A stretch of 64,000 nucleotides of DNA from Streptomyces aureus (GCF_000725495.1 NZ_JNZD01000015.1:1-64000); one strand, 5' to 3'. Shown: positions 35,324-43,345, numbered from the stretch's first letter. Program-made: numbers and translations. Notes: generated by a model not told the origin, from the letters alone.

Positions 35324-36205
35324 TCAGAACACCCGCTTGTGGGAGTCGCGGACCATCGCCAAGCCGCCGACCCGGGTCGTGATCCCCGCCGGCCCGCGTC
35401 GGGCCGAAGCGAGCACGCTGGCCGGTCGGCCGAGCGTGTCGCCCTGCTCCACCTCGATCGAGATCGTCCGCGCCCCTGTCGTGTCGAGCAGGTGGGCGGC
35501 CAGACAGCCCGTGCTGTTGGCGTTGGCGACGTCCTCGTCGACACCGATCGCCGGCGCGAACATCCGCGCCGCACCCGGTCGGTCGCCCACCGGGGGTACG
35601 TACACGAAGCAGCCGAGGAGCCCGTACCGTCGGCACGCCTCTGCCAGCCTGCCGAGGTGTGGGCGGGCTCGGAGCAGCGCCGACCGGTCGTGGACCGGTA
35701 CCAGCATGCGTGGTGCGCCGGGCGCGGCGATCCGTGGCGCGTCGGTCGGATGCGGATCGTCCGTGGTGAGCCCGAGCGCGGTGACGATCGCGGCGCGCTC
35801 ATCCGGTGCCGGGTGGCGTAGCGCGACGAGGCCCTGGTCGAACCACACCTCGATTCCGGCGGCGCGGCGGATCGCGAAGGTGTCGAACGTGCGGCCGCCG
35901 GTGTGCTGGCGGTCGTTCAGCTCGGCCAGTGCGGTGCGGGTCAACCGGACGGCCTGCGCGGCAACGGTGCCGTGACCGCAGCCCGACAGTTCGGCGGTGG
36001 CGGTGAAGAACCGGACCGGCCGGCCACCGTCCGGTGTCCGCCCCGGGCCGAGGAACGCCGCGTGCGAGGCCCCGGCCGCGGCAGCGACCGCACGCCGGTC
36101 CGCGTCCGTCGCGGCCGGGTCGTCGTCGGTGACGGCCGTGGGGCTGCCGCCCCGGCCGTCACGCCGTACGCACGCATCGACCACCGTGACGTCAGGCCAG
36201 GACAT
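35324..36205 (-). CDS. PhzF-family isomerase-like protein
   Basis: 293 residues. It shows the duplicated PhzF fold with VTVVDACVRRDGRGGSPTAV near the start (normally G-G-N-P), FFTATAELSGCGHGTVA as the first conserved loop, and FAPAIGVDEDVANANSTGC as its counterpart in the second half. The catalytic Glu is expected in the AELSGCGH stretch. Family members catalyse isomerisation in phenazine synthesis or similar proton-transfer reactions; most have unknown substrates. The GGS for GGN change is unusual. No phenazine genes are present. Confidence 0.85.
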   Translation of the reverse strand: MSWPDVTVVDACVRRDGRGGSPTAVTDDDPAATDADRRAVAAAAGASHAAFLGPGRTPDGGRPVRFFTATAELSGCGHGTVAAQAVRLTRTALAELNDRQHTGGRTFDTFAIRRAAGIEVWFDQGLVALRHPAPDERAAIVTALGLTTDDPHPTDAPRIAAPGAPRMLVPVHDRSALLRARPHLGRLAEACRRYGLLGCFVYVPPVGDRPGAARMFAPAIGVDEDVANANSTGCLAAHLLDTTGARTISIEVEQGDTLGRPASVLASARRGPAGITTRVGGLAMVRDSHKRVF

Positions 36206-36313
36206 CGGCCCACCTTCGACGATCGACGAACCGGCAACCGCGAACGGCGTCCGTCGGTGGCCGGACCTGGCCGAAAGGCCGGCCGAACGCGTCCCGGAGC
36301 GTACCGGCCTGCC

Positions 36314-36478
36314 TCAACGGGTGCCGTCCCGCATCGGACAGTGGATGACGACCGCACCGCCGGTGGCGTAGTCGGCGACATCGGCCGCCACCCGCCGGCC
36401 GCGTGCGACGCCCGCGCCGGGGCCAAGGCGGCGGCGTCGGCGAAGTCGCGCCTCGGAGTGCTCCCCGGCGGTGCTCAT
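36314..36478 (-). CDS. short ORF overlapping the decarboxylase gene, possibly a remnant
   Basis: The ATG at 36478 overlaps the preceding gene's stop (ATGA). The 54-residue product (ARLRRRRRLGPGAGVARG, then VAADVADYATGGAVVIHCPM) is Arg-rich at first and ends with a more protein-like segment. The arrangement looks like an operon partner, but the sequence looks like the stump of a decayed gene. Confidence 0.25.
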   Translation of the reverse strand: MSTAGEHSEARLRRRRRLGPGAGVARGRRVAADVADYATGGAVVIHCPMRDGTR

Positions 36479-37059
36479 CGGTCGGTCCGGGGGGCGATGG
36501 GGAGGAAGTCGGCGAAGCCAGGCGCGCCGGGTTCGTTCGGCACACGTGCGGCGCGCGCGGCGAAGCTGACGGCGTGGTACCACCCGCACAGCAGAAGCAG
36601 ATCGAGCAACTGGACCTCGTCGAAGACCGGCACGAGCCGTGTCCACAGCGCGTCGTCGATGTCGGAACGCTCGTGCAGCGCATCGACGGCGAGGATGAGC
36701 AGCCGTTCCCTCTCGGACGTCCAGCACTCGTCGGCGGGGCCGCCGTGCGCCAGGGATGCCGCCTGCTCGCGGGTGAGTCCGACCCGCTCGGCGAACGTCA
36801 TCATGTGCACGCCCCACTCGTACTCGCAGCCGCACAGCGCGCACGTCCGGTCGATGACGATCTCGCGTTCCCGCATGGTCAGGGTCAGCTGTCTGCCCAA
36901 CTCGTAGCGACCCCATCCGTGCATGGCCTCGGCCATGGGGATGTTCCTGGCGAACATCCGGAACAGCCCGATCGGCGGGGCCTCCCCGGGCATCATGCGC
37001 GCGAGCAGTGCGCCGGCCCGGTCGGTGTACGGCGGGTCCAGCGGGGCTATCCGCGACAT
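36475..37059 (-). CDS. carboxymuconolactone decarboxylase/AhpD-like family protein
   Basis: 194 residues from the ATG at 37059 (GGGAGA upstream), all helical. The signature (RTCALCGCEYEWGVHMMTFA) has the C-x-x-C pair and the downstream His of the AhpD-like fold, which can form a redox disulfide. LLDLLLLCGWYHAVSFAARA is the C-terminal helix typical of the family. It may reduce peroxides or act on aromatic lactones; which of the two cannot be told. It is divergent from an HxlR regulator with palindromes between, so it is probably its target. Confidence 0.88.
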   Translation of the reverse strand: MSRIAPLDPPYTDRAGALLARMMPGEAPPIGLFRMFARNIPMAEAMHGWGRYELGRQLTLTMREREIVIDRTCALCGCEYEWGVHMMTFAERVGLTREQAASLAHGGPADECWTSERERLLILAVDALHERSDIDDALWTRLVPVFDEVQLLDLLLLCGWYHAVSFAARAARVPNEPGAPGFADFLPIAPRTDR

Positions 37060-37082
37060 CGGCTCTCCCGTCGGGTTCGTTT

Positions 37083-37101
37083 CGTTTCGAAATCAGAAAC
37101 G
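37083..37101. promoter_or_regulatory. palindrome in the HxlR/decarboxylase intergenic region (site 1)
   Basis: CGTTTC-GAAATCA-GAAACG. The half-site TTTC/GAAA matches those of the second palindrome at 37121. Likely bound by the HxlR-type regulator next door. Confidence 0.55.
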
Positions 37102-37120
37102 CCGAGCAGGTCGGATGCTA

Positions 37121-37141
37121 GTGTTTCGAATAACGAAACAC
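37121..37141. promoter_or_regulatory. palindrome in the HxlR/decarboxylase intergenic region (site 2)
   Basis: GTGTTTCG-AATAA-CGAAACAC, perfect 8-bp arms, ending 16 bases before the HxlR ATG. Its position near the expected promoter of the regulator gene fits autoregulation, with site 1 serving the divergent gene. Confidence 0.6.
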
Positions 37142-37157
37142 AAGGACGAGGAGAGGC

Positions 37158-37553
37158 ATGCCGGCACCGCGCCCAGGAACACCGGTTCGTGGATCGACGA
37201 CCGGCCGTCCCCTCATGGCCGCGATGGACCTGTTCGGCCGTCGGTGGGCGCTGCGCATCCTCTGGGAACTGCGGGCGGGTCCGCTCGGCGCCCGCGCCCT
37301 GCTGGCACGGTGCGAAGGGCTGTCGTCCAGCGTCCTCTACCAGCGGCTCCGTGAACTCACGGCGAGCGGGATCATCTCCCCCTCGGCCGACGGCTACGAG
37401 CTCACTCGGCTGGGGACGGCACTCGGGCACGCCCTGCGCCCGCTCGACGAATGGGCGACCACCTGGGCGCAGGAGCAGGAGCCGGAGCAGGAGCCGGAGC
37501 AGGAGCCGGAGCCGGAGCAGGAACTCGACGATCAGGAGCCCACGGAGACGTGA
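37158..37553 (+). CDS. HxlR-family transcriptional regulator with acidic repeat tail
   Basis: 131 residues. The winged-helix core spans ~17-105: AAMDLFGRRWALRILWELRA, GPLGARALLARCEGLSSSVL, YQRLRELTASGIISPSADG and YELTRLGTALGHAL. This is the HxlR pattern with a dimerisation helix at both ends. The C-terminal ~25 residues are a repeat of Glu-Gln-Glu-Pro (EQEPEQEPEQEPEPEQE) encoded by short tandem DNA repeats, an unusual addition. It is divergent from the decarboxylase-type gene and probably represses both. Confidence 0.9.
   Translation: MPAPRPGTPVRGSTTGRPLMAAMDLFGRRWALRILWELRAGPLGARALLARCEGLSSSVLYQRLRELTASGIISPSADGYELTRLGTALGHALRPLDEWATTWAQEQEPEQEPEQEPEPEQELDDQEPTET
37471..37529 (+). repeat. 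in-gene tandem repeat (GAGCAGGAGCCG units) at the HxlR 3' end
   Basis: Imperfect copies of a 12-base unit GAGCAGGAGCCG encode the Glu-Gln-Glu-Pro tail. Such a tract can change copy number by slippage, altering tail length in multiples of four residues. Confidence 0.65.
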
Positions 37554-37678
37554 AGGTCGGCTCGCGTGCCTGCTGACTCCGGTGCGGTCAGGCTGGGTTC
37601 GCCGTGATGCCGGTCAGGGCGCCGGTACGGCGAAAATCCAGGAGGGTGGACGCCCGTGCGGTGCTACGGTCGGGCGCC

Positions 37679-38179
37679 ATGAGCTGGCTTCCCGATGACT
37701 TCGTACACCCTGTCCTGGTACCGCTGTTGACCGGCCATCACCTGCGGCCGATCCGGGAGGCGGACACTCCGCTCGACTATCCGGCCGTGATGGGCTCGCG
37801 CGAGCGGCTGTGGACCATCTTCGGCCCGGCCTGGGGCTGGCCCGCAGCGACCATGACCTACGAGGCCGACCAGGCCGACCTGTTGCGGCACGAGAAGGAG
37901 ATCGCCGCGCACCAGTCCTTCAACTACGCGCTGTTCGACGCGGCGGAGACCGCGCTCCTCGGCTGCGTCTACATCGACCCGCCGGAGAAGGCCGGCGCGG
38001 ACGGTGAGATCTCCTGGTGGGTCGTGGACGAGCTGGTGGGCGGCAAGGTCGAACAGGCGCTGGACGCGCTGGTACCGCAATGGATCGCCGCGGATTGGCC
38101 GTTCGGGCAGCCGCGCTTCATCGGCCGCGACATCTCCTGGGCGGCCTGGCTCGCCCTGCCGCCGCACCCTGGTGCGTGA
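37679..38179 (+). CDS. GNAT-type N-acetyltransferase-like protein
   Basis: 166 residues from the ATG at 37679. The layout fits a GCN5-related acetyltransferase: GHHLRPIREADTPLDYPAVM at the N-terminus, FNYALFDAAETALLGCVYID as strands 2-4 and WWVVDELVGGKVEQALDALV as the helix region. The acetyl-CoA loop (usually Q/R-x-x-G-x-G/A) is degenerate here (VDELVGGK). Cytoplasmic. Substrate unknown, and activity is uncertain because of the weak loop. Confidence 0.7.
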   Translation: MSWLPDDFVHPVLVPLLTGHHLRPIREADTPLDYPAVMGSRERLWTIFGPAWGWPAATMTYEADQADLLRHEKEIAAHQSFNYALFDAAETALLGCVYIDPPEKAGADGEISWWVVDELVGGKVEQALDALVPQWIAADWPFGQPRFIGRDISWAAWLALPPHPGA

Positions 38180-38193
38180 GAAGGCGTTCGCAG

Positions 38194-38225
38194 CCGAGCC
38201 GAGCCGAGCCGAGCCGAGCCGAGCC
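38194..38225 (+). repeat. CCGAG pentamer tandem repeat
   Basis: About six consecutive copies of the pentamer GAGCC just after the acetyltransferase stop and before the convergent hydrolase stop. Slippage-prone simple repeat in non-coding sequence. Confidence 0.85.
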
Positions 38226-38235
38226 GGTCGACCGA

Positions 38236-39093
38236 TCACGATCGACGGCCGGCGTGCTGAGCGGTGATTCCGGCGGCGCGGGCCAGTACGTCGGCGGTCC
38301 GTGAACCCGCCTCGAGGGCATGCGCGGCGGTGCTGGGAAGACAGCGATGCCGCTCGGGGACGTACTCGGTCATGATGACGCCGGCGTGGTCGGTCGCGAC
38401 CTCGTCGAGTGACGTCGGCCGGCCCTGGTCCATGAGAGCCGAGTGCAGCTCACGTGAACGCTCGACGTCCACCACCGGATCGACGGTGCCATGCACCAGC
38501 CATACCGGAACGGGCGGAAGCGGACCGCCGCCCCGGCGGAGGTCCTCGATCGGGACGGTGCCCGTGCTCGGTGCCGTCGATGCGTACGAACCCGCGATTC
38601 CCACGACCGCCTGCGGCCTCCAGCCGCCGAACGCCACGGGATTGAGGGCGACACCCACCGCGGCCTTGCCGCCCAGCGACCAGCCGGCGAGCACGATCCG
38701 TTCGGGATCACCGCCGAAGTCGGCCACGTTCTGCCGGGCGAAGGCGGCCGACTTCCTCAGGTGCGTTCGTCCGCCGTCCGACGCGTCGGGACGCCAGTCC
38801 GGCACCAGAACGATGACGCCCAGCTCCGCCGCGGCGCGGGCGACCGGTGCGAGGACGTCCCGCTCGTCCGGGCCCCGGCCGTGCCAGAGCAGCACCGCGG
38901 GCACGGGGTTCGACGCGCCCGCGGGGCGATAGACGTCCATGAGCCGGCCGTCGGCCCCGTACCCGAGCCCGGTCCTGACGACAACTTCCGCGGCCACCGC
39001 GGCACCCCCCCGACTGATCACATCACGAACCCAGTATGTTGCATCGTTTCCTGAGGCGGCGGGATCAGCCGGCTGAGCCTGGAGCCGAAGCAT
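38236..39093 (-). CDS. alpha/beta hydrolase (esterase/dienelactone hydrolase type)
   Basis: Up to 285 residues; the first ~24 look atypical, and a GTG near 39018 (VISRGG) may be the true start. The fold shows MDVYRPAGASNPVPAVLLWH with the HGRG oxyanion region, the nucleophile elbow GWSLGG, and VWLVHGTVDPVVDVERSREL carrying the acid Asp. The catalytic His is in DEVATDHAGVIM. The family includes esterases and BD-FAE-like carbohydrate esterases. No signal peptide. It is downstream of an ECF sigma gene on the same strand. Confidence 0.82.
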   Translation of the reverse strand: MLRLQAQPADPAASGNDATYWVRDVISRGGAAVAAEVVVRTGLGYGADGRLMDVYRPAGASNPVPAVLLWHGRGPDERDVLAPVARAAAELGVIVLVPDWRPDASDGGRTHLRKSAAFARQNVADFGGDPERIVLAGWSLGGKAAVGVALNPVAFGGWRPQAVVGIAGSYASTAPSTGTVPIEDLRRGGGPLPPVPVWLVHGTVDPVVDVERSRELHSALMDQGRPTSLDEVATDHAGVIMTEYVPERHRCLPSTAAHALEAGSRTADVLARAAGITAQHAGRRS

Positions 39094-39203
39094 TCGGCAG
39101 GCGCGGCGAGCAGGCGTTCCGCGCGAGAGACCCTGTGCGCACGGCGGACGTTGCGCGGCCCGAGGTCCGGTACGTCGGCGGGGCTACGCGTCTGCTTGAA
39201 GGG

Positions 39204-39824
39204 TCACGACCGGGAGCTGTTCCCTGCCATGTCCTGGAGGTGACGGTTCAGCCCGTGCAGCCCGCGACGGGTGTGGCTCTTGACCGTTCCGAGCGGCAAG
39301 CCGGTGACCTCGGCGATCTGGGTCTGTGTCAGGTCGTTGTAGTAGGCGAGGCTGAGCACGCGCCGCTGAGTCGCGGGGAGTTTGGACAGCTCCTGGCGGA
39401 TCAGTACGCGGTCCAGTACCGCGTCGGGTTCGCCGGAACGATCCTGCGTGGATACGACGGCCCCGGCCGCCGCCACCAGGTCGGCCCGGCGTGTCCGGGC
39501 GTGCAGCGCGTCGGCGATCTTGCGTCGGGTGATGCCGACGAGCCACGCCGCCAGGGCGCCCCGCTCGGGCGCGAAGCCGGCCCGGCCCCGCCAGGCGGCG
39601 AGGAACACCACCTGGGTGACGTCCTCCGCCTCGGCCGCGTCGCCCAGGGAACGCAGGGCCAGGGCGTACACCAGTCGGCCCCATCGGTGATAGGCCCCGG
39701 ACAGAGCCTGCTCGTCGCCTTCGGCGAAAGCGGCGGCCAGGTGCTCCTCGTCGAGGGACTCCCCAACGGGAGCCGTGTGCGGAGCATCCTTGAGAGGCTG
39801 CCCGGTCAGATGCTGTGCGGTCAT
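39204..39824 (-). CDS. ECF RNA polymerase sigma factor without a neighbouring anti-sigma gene
   Basis: 206 residues from the ATG at 39824 (GAGGAG eight bases upstream). Region 2: EQALSGAYHRWGRLVYALAL, AEAEDVTQVVFLAAWRG and GALAAWLVGITRRKIADALH. Region 4: VLIRQELSKLPATQRRVLSL, then LTQTQIAEVTGLPLGTVKSH. It is close to the SigK-like type that normally pairs with RskA. The next gene downstream is a hydrolase, not an anti-sigma factor, so control must come from elsewhere. Confidence 0.92.
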   Translation of the reverse strand: MTAQHLTGQPLKDAPHTAPVGESLDEEHLAAAFAEGDEQALSGAYHRWGRLVYALALRSLGDAAEAEDVTQVVFLAAWRGRAGFAPERGALAAWLVGITRRKIADALHARTRRADLVAAAGAVVSTQDRSGEPDAVLDRVLIRQELSKLPATQRRVLSLAYYNDLTQTQIAEVTGLPLGTVKSHTRRGLHGLNRHLQDMAGNSSRS

Positions 39825-40198
39825 GACGGCTGCTCCTCGAACAGGGCTGGACGTGCCGCGCCGTGTCGGCGAAGGGCACGACCACCGCAGGGCCGTCCCG
39901 TCCGCCATGTCTGGCGCATCGGTTTCACGCGGTGCGAATCCGGCTCTGTCACCCTCCGAAAAATCGATGCAGCGGGCAACTTGCATCGACTGTGCGTCGT
40001 ATTGATGGCCGCTTCACGGGCGGTCCTCATGTCCTACGGCGGCGCCCTCCGCCCTTGCCGGACACGCCCGCGGCACGGGTCACCGAGCCGTCGGCAAGGC
40101 CCGTGAGCATGGGTACCGGGGGAGGTGCGCCCCGGCCCGTGGTCAGGGGGGAGCGGGCGCCCGGCACGCAGGCCTGACGGCCCCTGGTGCGCAGGGCA
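39825..40198. other. intergenic stretch, no gene recognised
   Basis: About 370 bases between the sigma factor start and the DUF2071 gene stop, both minus strand. Should hold the sigma factor promoter. Open frames here are Arg/Pro-rich and unlike proteins. Confidence 0.4.
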
Positions 40199-40984
40199 TC
40201 AGGTGTCGGGCAGCGACATCGGCGTTCCGAACCGGACCGGCACGCCGGGCGCGTACAACACGCTGACCGGTGCCTCCCCAGGCCGGGACAGGCCCGCCGC
40301 CGCGATGAGCGAGTCGTCCCATCCCAGCAGGTTGCAGCGGCAGAAGGACCACTGCGGGTGAGTGTTGGGAAGGTAGTAGGAGCGCCCGAAGGCGTGCCCG
40401 TGCAGTCCCCATCGGTTCGTGAGGAACTCCTCGAGGGGGTCGGGAGCCAGGGGTGCGCCGGACACCTCGAGCCACACGTGGGCCGCGGCCTCCGGTGTTC
40501 CGCGCCGGCTGCTCCGGTACAGCAGGCGGTTGTCGAACCACTGGCTGTGGATACGGGACCACCGGTACGGAAGCCGGAAGGACGCGTCGGCGGCCAGGAC
40601 GGGCACTAGCCGGTCGCATTCCAGCGAACGGAACACCACTCCGCGCCGCCCCAGTGCGTCCCGGCTGTAGAGACGCACGTTGACCTCGTCGAAGGACCCG
40701 AAGTACGGGATCGCCGGGGTACCGCCGATGGCGAGATCGCGCATACGGAAGAAGACCAGGCCGACGTACGTACGGCCGTTGTGGAGGTCGGGGACGGTTC
40801 CCGACGGCAGGAGCCCGGCCACCTGGAACGGGTCCGCGGGCCAGTGCAGGAACACCAGGTCGCGCCAGTTCTGCCGGAACAGCATCCGCCGCAACTCCCG
40901 CGGCGCGCGAGGGGTCACCGGCTCCACGGGATGCAGGATCCGGTGGGACCGGTGGGACCGGCGGGGCGCCTTGCCGTCGGGCAC
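40199..40984 (-). CDS. DUF2071 (YqjF-like) protein
   Basis: 261 residues from the GTG at 40984 with GAGGAA six bases upstream; an ATG at 41035 would overlap the SDR gene. Typical elements: NWRDLVFLHWPADPFQVAGL, NGRTYVGLVFFRMRDLAIGG, FDEVNVRLYSRDALGRRGVV, and a C-terminal TNRWGLHGHAFGRSYYLPNT. This matches the YqjF/DUF2071 family of unknown function. It follows the SDR gene by 22 bases and is probably co-transcribed with it. Confidence 0.88.
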   Translation of the reverse strand: MPDGKAPRRSHRSHRILHPVEPVTPRAPRELRRMLFRQNWRDLVFLHWPADPFQVAGLLPSGTVPDLHNGRTYVGLVFFRMRDLAIGGTPAIPYFGSFDEVNVRLYSRDALGRRGVVFRSLECDRLVPVLAADASFRLPYRWSRIHSQWFDNRLLYRSSRRGTPEAAAHVWLEVSGAPLAPDPLEEFLTNRWGLHGHAFGRSYYLPNTHPQWSFCRCNLLGWDDSLIAAAGLSRPGEAPVSVLYAPGVPVRFGTPMSLPDT

Positions 40985-41006
40985 GGCGGTTCCTCGGCCG
41001 CCCGCC

Positions 41007-41708
41007 CTACCGCTCGGCGTCGAGCGGCGCGTCACGGCCCGGCTTCACCACGCGGGCGCCGGCCGAGAGCGCGGCGGCGATCGCGTCCACCGCCTCGGCG
41101 ACGGACAGCCCCGCAGGCAGCGCGGGAGGTGTTCCCAGAACGGCTCGGCCGGTGAAGCCCGTCTCCACATGGGGCAGACGGATCTCCAGCACCGTGACTC
41201 CGGACGCCCGCTGCTCACGCCGGACCCCGCGCAGCCATGCCGCGAGTCCCGCCTTCGACGCGGAGTAGTCGGCCATGCCTGCCGGGGACGAGTCGGCGAC
41301 GACGCCCGTGATCGCCGCGATCACGCCGCCCGGCTCGACGACGGCCAGGGCGGCTCGCAGGAACGCCAGGGGGGCCAGCGTATTGACCGTGAACAGGTGC
41401 TCGGCCACCGCGTCGCTCACCGACTCGGCCGGTCCGAAGGCGGCAACGCCGACGCAGACGACGACCGCGTCGAGGCGGCCGAGTTCCCCTGCGGCCCAGG
41501 TCACCGTGCGTGCGCACTGCTCTAGGTCGTAGGCGTCGAAAGCCTGGGCGGGGGCGTCTGCGCAGGCCCGGGACACGCGGGCGAGCCCTTCGCGGTCGCG
41601 GCCGGCCACGGCCACGGCGGCACCCTGCTCGTGCAACCGCAGAGCCAGGGCGGAGCCGAGTACTCCCGTTGCGCCGGGAACCAGGATCCCCGCACGGCTG
41701 ATGACCAT
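41007..41708 (-). CDS. short-chain dehydrogenase/reductase
   Basis: 233 residues, Rossmann fold. Cofactor loop GATGVLGSALALRL near the N-terminus, VAGRDREGL for the adenine ribose (Arg suggests NADPH), DAVVVCVGVAAFGP, catalytic Ser in ITGVVADSSPAG and the Y-x-x-x-K as YSASK. PHVETGFTGRA follows as the substrate loop. Cytoplasmic oxidoreductase acting on an unknown alcohol or ketone; probably co-transcribed with the DUF2071 gene. Confidence 0.93.
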   Translation of the reverse strand: MVISRAGILVPGATGVLGSALALRLHEQGAAVAVAGRDREGLARVSRACADAPAQAFDAYDLEQCARTVTWAAGELGRLDAVVVCVGVAAFGPAESVSDAVAEHLFTVNTLAPLAFLRAALAVVEPGGVIAAITGVVADSSPAGMADYSASKAGLAAWLRGVRREQRASGVTVLEIRLPHVETGFTGRAVLGTPPALPAGLSVAEAVDAIAAALSAGARVVKPGRDAPLDAER

Positions 41709-41790
41709 GCCACACCTCCCGTGTCCCCGAGGGCCGGGGCATCGGACGACTCACCCCCCTTTTCGGCAGGCGAACGATCCCTGGATGCGG

Positions 41791-41829
41791 CGGAGGGGCC
41801 GGCCGGGGCAACCCGGGCCGGCCCCTCCG
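41791..41829. terminator. strong GC hairpin between divergent genes
   Basis: CGGAGGGGCCGGCC (41791-41804) pairs exactly with 41816-41829 around an 11-base loop. It lies upstream of both flanking genes, so it does not terminate either of them. It may end an unseen transcript or be a structured element. Confidence 0.55.
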
Positions 41830-41939
41830 CCCGGCCGCGAGTGCCGATCCGTGAGCTGTGCCCGCCGGCCACGGCGCCCGGCCGCCGTCACACGCCCGCC
41901 CCGCACCGCGCGTGGCCGCGGGGCTGCGGCAGGCGGCAG

Positions 41940-41979
41940 CGCGTCCGGTCCTCCGCGACGTCGCGGAGGACCGGACGCG
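41940..41979. repeat. 40-base perfect palindrome
   Basis: Bases 41940-41979 read identically on both strands (half: CGCGTCCGGTCCTCCGCGAC). It could be a terminator stem, a protein-binding site or a recombination-type element. It lies ~105 bases upstream of the small membrane protein gene. Confidence 0.8.
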
Positions 41980-42085
41980 GAGAAGAGCGCGGGCGCGAAG
42001 CCCTCGCATCCGAGGACGCCGCAGAACCGGAAAGGGTTGAAAGCACGCCAAAACGAATCAACAGTCCGAAGCGAGAGGGAAAGTG

Positions 42086-42319
42086 ATGATCGTAAAGAAG
42101 TTGCACGATGCGGGCCTCCAGAGTGAACACGCCTACGCCGCGGCCTTCGGCTCCATCGGCCTTTCGCTCGTCTCCTGGCTGGCGTCCAACAAGCAGGAGA
42201 ACCTCGAACGGGCCGACCGCTGGGGCATCTTCGTGGGGGAGTGGGCACCCACCTTCTTCGCCCTCGGGCTGGCACTGGCCAACTACGAGCGCAGCGACGT
42301 CGCGGCGGCCGACCACTGA
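42086..42319 (+). CDS. small membrane protein, 77 aa
   Basis: Starts at the ATG at 42086 with GAGGG six bases upstream (a GTG at 42083 is too close). Two hydrophobic segments (YAAAFGSIGLSLVSWLAS and WAPTFFALGLALANYE) flank a polar loop (NKQENLERADRWG). The form is a conserved-looking Streptomyces small membrane protein. Function unknown. It sits just before the AfsA-like gene. Confidence 0.7.
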   Translation: MIVKKLHDAGLQSEHAYAAAFGSIGLSLVSWLASNKQENLERADRWGIFVGEWAPTFFALGLALANYERSDVAAADH

Positions 42320-42411
42320 CCGACGGGGCCGCATCGCTCAATACCCCGTCCGGGCTGCGTCTGCGATCTGCGGAAGCGCGCCCCCCGACCGAGAAGGTGC
42401 TGACGCGGGAC

Positions 42412-43335
42412 ATGGTGACGATGGAGACGATCTCGGTGACCGAGCTGCTCGACAGTGGAATCGAGGACGCTTCGGCCGAGCGGGACATGGGACGGGGCGG
42501 GCCGCCGACATGGCGCGAGCTGGGGCTCCAGTCGATGTCGGCGGCGCTGGTCGAATCTCTGAGTCGACGGGGAAGCCGCTTCTTCGAAGCGCTGTGCCAG
42601 TGGCCTCGATGGCATGCTCTGAACGAGCGGGCACTCGCGGTGACGCACCATCCCCTGCTCATGGCCGAGTCCGCCCGCCAGATCGCTGCCGCCCTGGAGT
42701 TGCGGCATCTCACAAGGGCGGATGCCAACCGGCTCCAACCCGTCTCGGTGAGCCTGGGAGTGGACCCGAGAGCACAACCGGTCGAGCGCGGCGCCGCGTC
42801 GGACGTGCTGGTGCACGTCACGGTCAGCGATCTCGTCGTACGAGTGGGTACTGTCGTCGCGTACCGCCTGACGGCCGAGTTCTTTCACGCCGGCACGCGT
42901 TTCGGCGCCTGCGGCATGACGTTGGCCCACCCTTCAGGCCCTCGCCCGGAGGTGACCCCCACGCCGTGTCCGGGCCTGCTGCGTCCCGTCCCGGCCGCCG
43001 TCGGAGCGTCGGCCGAGCCGGACGTGCTGCTCGCCCGCGGACCACAAGGGCGACTCGTGATCGCCCCCTGCGACCCTGGGCACCCGGTGCTCCTCCCGGG
43101 CCGGCCCGCCCTGCTGCCGGCGCTCGCTGTCATGGAAGCCGGACGGCAGGCGACGCTGCTGTACCGAGGGGCGTTGCCGTCCGCCGTGGCCGGCATCGCA
43201 GTACGACTCGACGCGCCGGTGCCAAGCCGAGGGGCAGTCGTAGAGGTGGTGGCCGAGGGCGGCGCCTCGCGCTTCCTCGTCAAGGCCGGGGAACAGATCG
43301 CCGCCAGGGGCACGGTCACCGTGTTGCGATCCTGA
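42412..43335 (+). CDS. AfsA-like double-hotdog protein (A-factor biosynthesis type)
   Basis: 307 residues from the ATG at 42412; upstream sequence in the frame overlaps the small membrane protein gene. The first repeat has HALNERALAVTHHPLLMAES followed by ARQIAAALE, the AfsA hotdog helix. The second repeat has LLPGRPALLPALAVMEAGRQ with the same M/L-E-A-x-R-Q pattern. AfsA condenses a beta-ketoacyl group with dihydroxyacetone phosphate to start gamma-butyrolactone signal synthesis. The usual D-H-V/I-P in the second repeat is changed to a G-R-P-A-L-L-P context. No butyrolactone receptor gene is adjacent. Confidence 0.75.
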   Translation: MVTMETISVTELLDSGIEDASAERDMGRGGPPTWRELGLQSMSAALVESLSRRGSRFFEALCQWPRWHALNERALAVTHHPLLMAESARQIAAALELRHLTRADANRLQPVSVSLGVDPRAQPVERGAASDVLVHVTVSDLVVRVGTVVAYRLTAEFFHAGTRFGACGMTLAHPSGPRPEVTPTPCPGLLRPVPAAVGASAEPDVLLARGPQGRLVIAPCDPGHPVLLPGRPALLPALAVMEAGRQATLLYRGALPSAVAGIAVRLDAPVPSRGAVVEVVAEGGASRFLVKAGEQIAARGTVTVLRS

Positions 43336-43345
43336 ACGCAGCGAA

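Larger units (their letters stand above)
41709..42085. other. intergenic region with two strong palindromic structures
   Basis: About 375 bases between divergent genes; apart from the two hairpins no coding sequence was recognised. The ribosome site GAGAGGG precedes the next ATG. Confidence 0.5.
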
